Source of the DNA: Terriglobales bacterium
GTDB lineage: Bacteria > Acidobacteriota > Terriglobia > Terriglobales > Gp1-AA117
Direction: 5' to 3'
DNA length: 9,216 nucleotides
NCBI GenBank assembly: GCA_030150795.1
Contig: JASLFF010000133.1
Coordinates: forward strand, 1 to 9,216
Position 1 is the stretch's first letter; every line of letters starts with the position of its first letter. This document shows, piece by piece, positions 6,491-9,216 of the stretch. Made by a program: the position numbers and the translations under genes. A model generated the notes under the pieces. That model saw only the letters and a program-made list of their open reading frames with translations. It searched no databases and had not been told where the DNA came from.

Positions 6491-7816
6491 GTGAGCGCAG
6501 AGCAGGAAAAGACGTTTTACCTTGAGACCTTTGGCTGCCAGATGAATGTCCATGACTCTGAGAAAGTCATCGGCACGCTGGTGCACCAGGGATATCGCCA
6601 GGTCCAGACCGTTGAAGAGGCCGGACTGATCCTTTACAACACCTGCTCCATCCGCGACAAAGCAGAACAAAAGGTCTTTAACCGCCTTAACGACTACAAG
6701 AAGTTTCAAAAGCAAGGCAAGAAGTTTGGCGTGCTGGGGTGTGTGGCGCAGCAAGAAGGTGAAAAGATTTTTGAGAAGGCGCCGTATGTATCCCTGGTCG
6801 CTGGCTCCGCCTCGTACCGCAACCTGCCGGCGATGCTCGTCCAGATTGAGGCAGGGAACAATCGCGTAACGGGGTTGGACGATCGCCAGACCGATCTCAC
6901 ATTTGAAACCGACTTCACTGCCCGCACCAATCCACACCGCGGATATATCACCATTATTGAAGGCTGTGACAAGTTCTGCGCTTACTGCGTGGTGCCATAC
7001 ACGCGGGGCAAAGAGCGCAGCCGCACGTCAGATTCCGTGATGGCTGAAGCGCGGCAGATGGCCGATCTCGGCTATACGGATATTCAACTGCTCGGGCAGA
7101 ACGTAAACGCTTATAACGATCCGCTAGGCAAAAAAACTTTTGCAGAATTGCTGTATGCCATCGGTGAAATCGCAGGTGTGCGACGCGTCCGCTTTACCAC
7201 ATCTCACCCCGGACACTTCAGCAAGGATATCGTCGAAGCCATTGAGTCATCGCCGCGGTTGTGTGACCACATCCATTTGCCGGTGCAGAGCGGTTCTTCG
7301 CGAGTGCTGAAGGCAATGAATCGGGAATATACCCGCGAGATGTATCTGGAAAAAATTTCATGGATGAAAGCCGCGAAACGGCCGCTTTCGATCACTACAG
7401 ACGTGATTGCCGGGTTCCCGAATGAAACCTCAGCCGAGTTCGAAGAAACCATTACCCTGCTGCATGAATGTCAGTTTGATGCGGTCTTTACCTTCAAATA
7501 TTCGCCTCGTCCCAACACCCCGGCGTTGAGCATGATTGACAGTATTAACGACGCTGAGAAGTCCAAGCGACTGCAGATTCTCCAGGAACGCCAGCGAGAG
7601 ATCCAAAGATTGAATTATGAGAAGCGCGTAGGCGAGACATTTGAAGTAATGGTTGAAGGCATAAATGAGTCCCGGGGACAAATGATTGGGCGTACCTCAC
7701 AGAACATAACCCTCAACTTTACCGCCCCGGAAAGCGGCGTGCCGGCCGTGGGCAGTTATGTTAACGTGGTCGTTACCAGGAGTTTTCCCAACAGTTTGTT
7801 GGGCATAATGGTCTAA
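6491..7816 (+). CDS. miaB: tRNA-2-methylthio-N6-dimethylallyladenosine synthase MiaB
   Basis: MiaB is a radical-SAM methylthiotransferase that adds a methylthio group to i6A37 in tRNAs reading UNN codons. The order of domains is an N-terminal UPF0004 domain with cluster cysteines Cys16 (FGCQMN), Cys52 (NTCSIR) and Cys84 (LGCVAQ), then a radical-SAM domain with Cys159, Cys163 and Cys166 (EGCDKFCAYC), then a C-terminal TRAM domain (about 375-441). The GTG start at 6491 gives 441 residues beginning MSAEQEKTFYLETFGC, the usual length and N-terminus. A longer frame from an ATG at 6356 would overlap the methyltransferase gene and add unrelated sequence. The next gene follows after 31 bp, so the two are probably cotranscribed. 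FGCQMN and the overall fit favour MiaB over RimO or MtaB. Confidence 0.96.
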   Translation: MSAEQEKTFYLETFGCQMNVHDSEKVIGTLVHQGYRQVQTVEEAGLILYNTCSIRDKAEQKVFNRLNDYKKFQKQGKKFGVLGCVAQQEGEKIFEKAPYVSLVAGSASYRNLPAMLVQIEAGNNRVTGLDDRQTDLTFETDFTARTNPHRGYITIIEGCDKFCAYCVVPYTRGKERSRTSDSVMAEARQMADLGYTDIQLLGQNVNAYNDPLGKKTFAELLYAIGEIAGVRRVRFTTSHPGHFSKDIVEAIESSPRLCDHIHLPVQSGSSRVLKAMNREYTREMYLEKISWMKAAKRPLSITTDVIAGFPNETSAEFEETITLLHECQFDAVFTFKYSPRPNTPALSMIDSINDAEKSKRLQILQERQREIQRLNYEKRVGETFEVMVEGINESRGQMIGRTSQNITLNFTAPESGVPAVGSYVNVVVTRSFPNSLLGIMV

Positions 7817-7847
7817 TAACGCAAAGGAAGGCCGCAGGAGAAGTGCG

Positions 7848-8333
7848 ATGGAAGTTGAAATGAAAATTCGTGGATTGATGATGGATCCTGTGACCAACAT
7901 GCCTATCGTCGTCCTGAAAGACGTTGGCAGCGATACGGTCCTGCCTATCTGGGTCGGCGTTTATGAGGCTAATGCCATCGCCCTGGAAATTGAAAAAGTA
8001 ACCACGCCACGGCCAATGACGCATGATCTGATCAAAAATCTGCTGATCGGCCTGGATACGCACGTCCACAAGATTGTGGTGAATGAACTGCGCGACGACA
8101 CGTTTTTCGCCGTGATTTGGATGGAACGGGAGGGAAGAGTCATCAGCATCGATTCCCGCCCCTCAGACGCGCTGGCGCTGGCTCTGCGCCTGGATTGCCC
8201 CATCTACGTGGAAGATGAAGTCCTCAAGACCTCCAAAGTCGCCAGCACCACCGCAGACCGTATCTCTTCCGACGATCTGCGTAAGTGGCTGGAAGGTTTG
8301 AATGACGAGGACCTGGGCCGATACAAGATGTAG
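7848..8333 (+). CDS. Bifunctional nuclease (BFN, DUF151) domain protein
   Basis: This 161-residue cytoplasmic protein spans the BFN/DUF151 domain. Characteristic stretches are LPIWVGVYEANAIALEIEK (32-50), the PRPMTHDL segment (54-61), the strand around DDTFFAVIWM (83-92), and the most conserved block, IDSRPSDALALALR (101-114), followed by PIYV. Plant and bacterial relatives have been described as nucleases, but the physiological role in bacteria is poorly settled, so no function is claimed beyond the family. The ATG at 7848 is preceded by AGGAG seven bases upstream; an ATG four codons later is less well placed. The C-terminus is charged and probably helical (about 138-161). It is likely in an operon with miaB. 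Confidence 0.92.
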   Translation: MEVEMKIRGLMMDPVTNMPIVVLKDVGSDTVLPIWVGVYEANAIALEIEKVTTPRPMTHDLIKNLLIGLDTHVHKIVVNELRDDTFFAVIWMEREGRVISIDSRPSDALALALRLDCPIYVEDEVLKTSKVASTTADRISSDDLRKWLEGLNDEDLGRYKM

Positions 8334-8338
8334 CGAAT

Positions 8339-8410
8339 AGCACTCAGCAATCAGTTGTCAGCATTCAGCCCCGACACTGACCGAATGCTGTTTGCTGAGT
8401 GCTGAATGCT
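8339..8410 (+). repeat. Intergenic TCAGNNN repeat with nested inverted repeats, copy 2
   Basis: Four consecutive seven-base units beginning TCAG occupy 8344-8371. The segment also holds a perfect 12-bp inverted repeat (8339-8350 with 8392-8403), an inner 8-bp one (8359-8366 with 8383-8390), and a competing 10-bp pair, AGCATTCAGC (8360-8369) with GCTGAATGCT (8401-8410). The segment just after the BFN gene could fold as a stem in RNA or act as a transcription barrier, but no T-run follows it. The left part matches copy 1 at 5827-5853 in opposite orientation. Confidence 0.65.
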
Positions 8411-8732
8411 TCCTGAAGAACAACTCCAACGCCTCTATCTTGCCGGTTTTGATCTGCAAACTTTTGATCGTTTTCCCAAAGCCGTGGGTGTCCTTCGGGA
8501 CGGCTGCCTAGCATTTCTTGTGCCGGGTCCTGATGGCCTGCAGATCCTTGGCAACGTCGGCTGGCGGATGGGAGAAAGCCTGGGACCTCTGGTAGAGCGA
8601 GAAGGCCGAAAGATGTTCGTCCACAAACAAGAACTGATTGAAGCTACGCCTGAGCGGATTGCTACGCTGGAACGATTTCGAGCCGACCTGAAGAGAATAC
8701 TTCGAGGCGACGAGCCACTTCAGCAGCAATGA
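8406..8732 (+). CDS. Hypothetical protein, 108 residues
   Basis: I do not recognise this family. The protein has no membrane segment, signal peptide or Cys/His cluster. The first half looks alpha/beta, with a hydrophobic strand GCLAFLVP (33-40) followed by GPDGLQILGNVGWRMGES (41-58). The last third is charged and probably helical (about 74-102), with ATPERIATLERFRADLKRI. Codon use and the even amino-acid composition look like a real gene. The ATG at 8406 lies immediately after an in-frame TGA (8403-8405) and inside the repeat word GCTGAATGCT. No Shine-Dalgarno sequence precedes it, and the next in-frame ATG is about 53 codons later. It is the third rightward gene, 72 bp after the BFN gene, so it may belong to the same transcript. 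Confidence 0.65.
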   Translation: MLPEEQLQRLYLAGFDLQTFDRFPKAVGVLRDGCLAFLVPGPDGLQILGNVGWRMGESLGPLVEREGRKMFVHKQELIEATPERIATLERFRADLKRILRGDEPLQQQ

Positions 8733-8747
8733 GAGAGCCACCAAGGG

Positions 8748-8777
8748 CCGCAATATCGCGGGATTTTAATAATTTTA
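8748..8777 (+). terminator. Weak candidate terminator after the hypothetical gene
   Basis: CCGC (8748-8751) and GCGG (8758-8761) can form a short stem around a six-base loop, followed by an AT-rich tract with interrupted T-runs. The stem is only four base pairs, so this is a weak call. The position at the end of the miaB-BFN-hypothetical group is suitable. Confidence 0.3.
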
Positions 8778-8803
8778 CATAATATCTGTTATCAGACATT
8801 GAA

Positions 8804-8809
8804 TATAAT
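8804..8809 (+). promoter_or_regulatory. Perfect TATAAT -10 box in the AT-rich spacer
   Basis: TATAAT lies in an AT-rich tract (about 8762-8818) that contrasts with the surrounding sequence, some 80 bases before the next gene. No convincing TTGACA-like box is spaced 16-18 bases upstream. It probably marks the promoter region of the membrane protein gene at 8890. Confidence 0.4.
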
Positions 8810-8889
8810 TTTCATTTGTCGCTTTCCGCACCGTCTTTGCTCGGTATCATCAGCTTCTCACAATCCAACCTAAATCAGGAGTGCGACAA

Positions 8890-9216
8890 ATGCCGCTGAA
8901 CGTTCCGAGCAGGCACAAGTTGGTCTGGGCCATTGCAGTTACCTTCTTTATCGGGCTCATCCTCGAATTCATTTCCGTCCTGGTGACTTCGCAATATGCT
9001 GTGCGCGAATTCAGTGTCATTTTTCTCTCTTTCCGGACGATCGGGGGCTTGGGAGAAGCAGCGATCATTGCCAGCCAGCATCATTGCCTTTACCTTTGAA
9101 AGACTCCTTTCCGAGGCGCGAATCGAGGAGATCAAGCACATTCTGGAACTGCATCGCTCGCTGGAACGGTTTGGTTTCAGGGCCACCTATCCAGACCGGC
9201 AGGAAGTGTTCGATGA
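8890..9216 (+). pseudogene. Small membrane protein, apparently frameshifted and running off the window
   Basis: The ATG at 8890 has AGGAG eight bases upstream (8877-8881). As written, the frame stops at TGA 9097-9099 after 69 residues, ending in an uncharacteristic SQHHCLYL tail. From 9080 another frame stays open for 45 codons to the window edge and reads like protein: IIAFTFERLLSEARIEEIKH, then a charged helical region ending in TYPDRQEVFD. The junction is a tandem duplication, CAGC (9072-9075) and CAGC (9076-9079). Without one copy the two frames join as AAIIASIIAFTFERLL, a continuous second membrane helix. The restored protein would have helices at about 11-33 and 50-67, then a cytoplasmic helix. 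I do not recognise the family. It may be a true pseudogene, a phase-variable or recoded gene, or a sequencing error. Confidence 0.55.

Noticed and set aside
8344..8371. TCAGNNN units as a CRISPR array
   Set aside because: The units are only seven bases long with no spacers of the right size and no cas genes nearby.
8881..8889. GTG at 8881 as the start of the membrane protein
   Set aside because: It overlaps the AGGAG ribosome site (8877-8881) that is well spaced from the ATG at 8890.
8875..9186. Leftward 103-residue open frame over the frameshifted gene
   Set aside because: Its composition is charged and irregular with no ribosome site. The plus strand has AGGAG before ATG 8890 and membrane-helix patterning in both of its frames.

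Overview
The window looks like a chromosomal, largely housekeeping stretch of a free-living aerobic heterotroph, most likely an acidobacterium. That guess rests on moderate GC content, the coxB-coxA-coxC order, PdxS/PdxT-type vitamin B6 synthesis, and miaB followed directly by a bifunctional-nuclease-domain gene. It is an inference from gene content and style; no phylogenetic test was possible. I see no rRNA, tRNA, CRISPR array, transposase or phage gene.

Left block (1-6435): after the last codons of a rightward gene (1-68), seven genes read leftward. In transcription order they are a class I methyltransferase (6435-5860), a PaaI-type hotdog thioesterase (5752-5246), pdxS (5153-4140), pdxT (3986-3408), coxB (3408-2614), coxA (2610-886) and coxC (855-100). 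PdxS and PdxT form PLP synthase. CoxB, CoxA and CoxC form the catalytic core of an aa3-type cytochrome c oxidase. The pdxT stop and coxB start share a base (TAATG), so cofactor synthesis and the terminal oxidase appear translationally coupled. The leftward run ends at coxC, which faces a convergent gene, so oxidase assembly factors and any subunit IV must be encoded elsewhere.

Right block (6436-9216): a 55-nt divergent intergenic region leads into rightward miaB (6491-7816), a bifunctional nuclease domain protein (7848-8333), and an unrecognised 108-residue protein (8406-8732). After an AT-rich spacer comes a small membrane protein gene (from 8890) that is interrupted by an apparent frameshift and runs off the window.

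Most interesting points: (1) CoxA keeps every metal and heme ligand, the HPEVY motif and the K-channel lysine, but lacks the D-channel entrance Asp (Lys instead) and its conserved Asn partners. (2) A 4-bp tandem duplication (CAGC twice, 9072-9079) breaks the last gene; removing one copy restores a good reading frame to the window edge. (3) An intergenic repeat built on a TCAGNNN heptad occurs twice in opposite orientation (5827-5853 and 8339-8410). (4) A 127-bp imperfect inverted-repeat element lies between pdxS and pdxT. I found no convincing new multi-gene system; the novelty is in the oxidase variant, the repeats and the broken gene.
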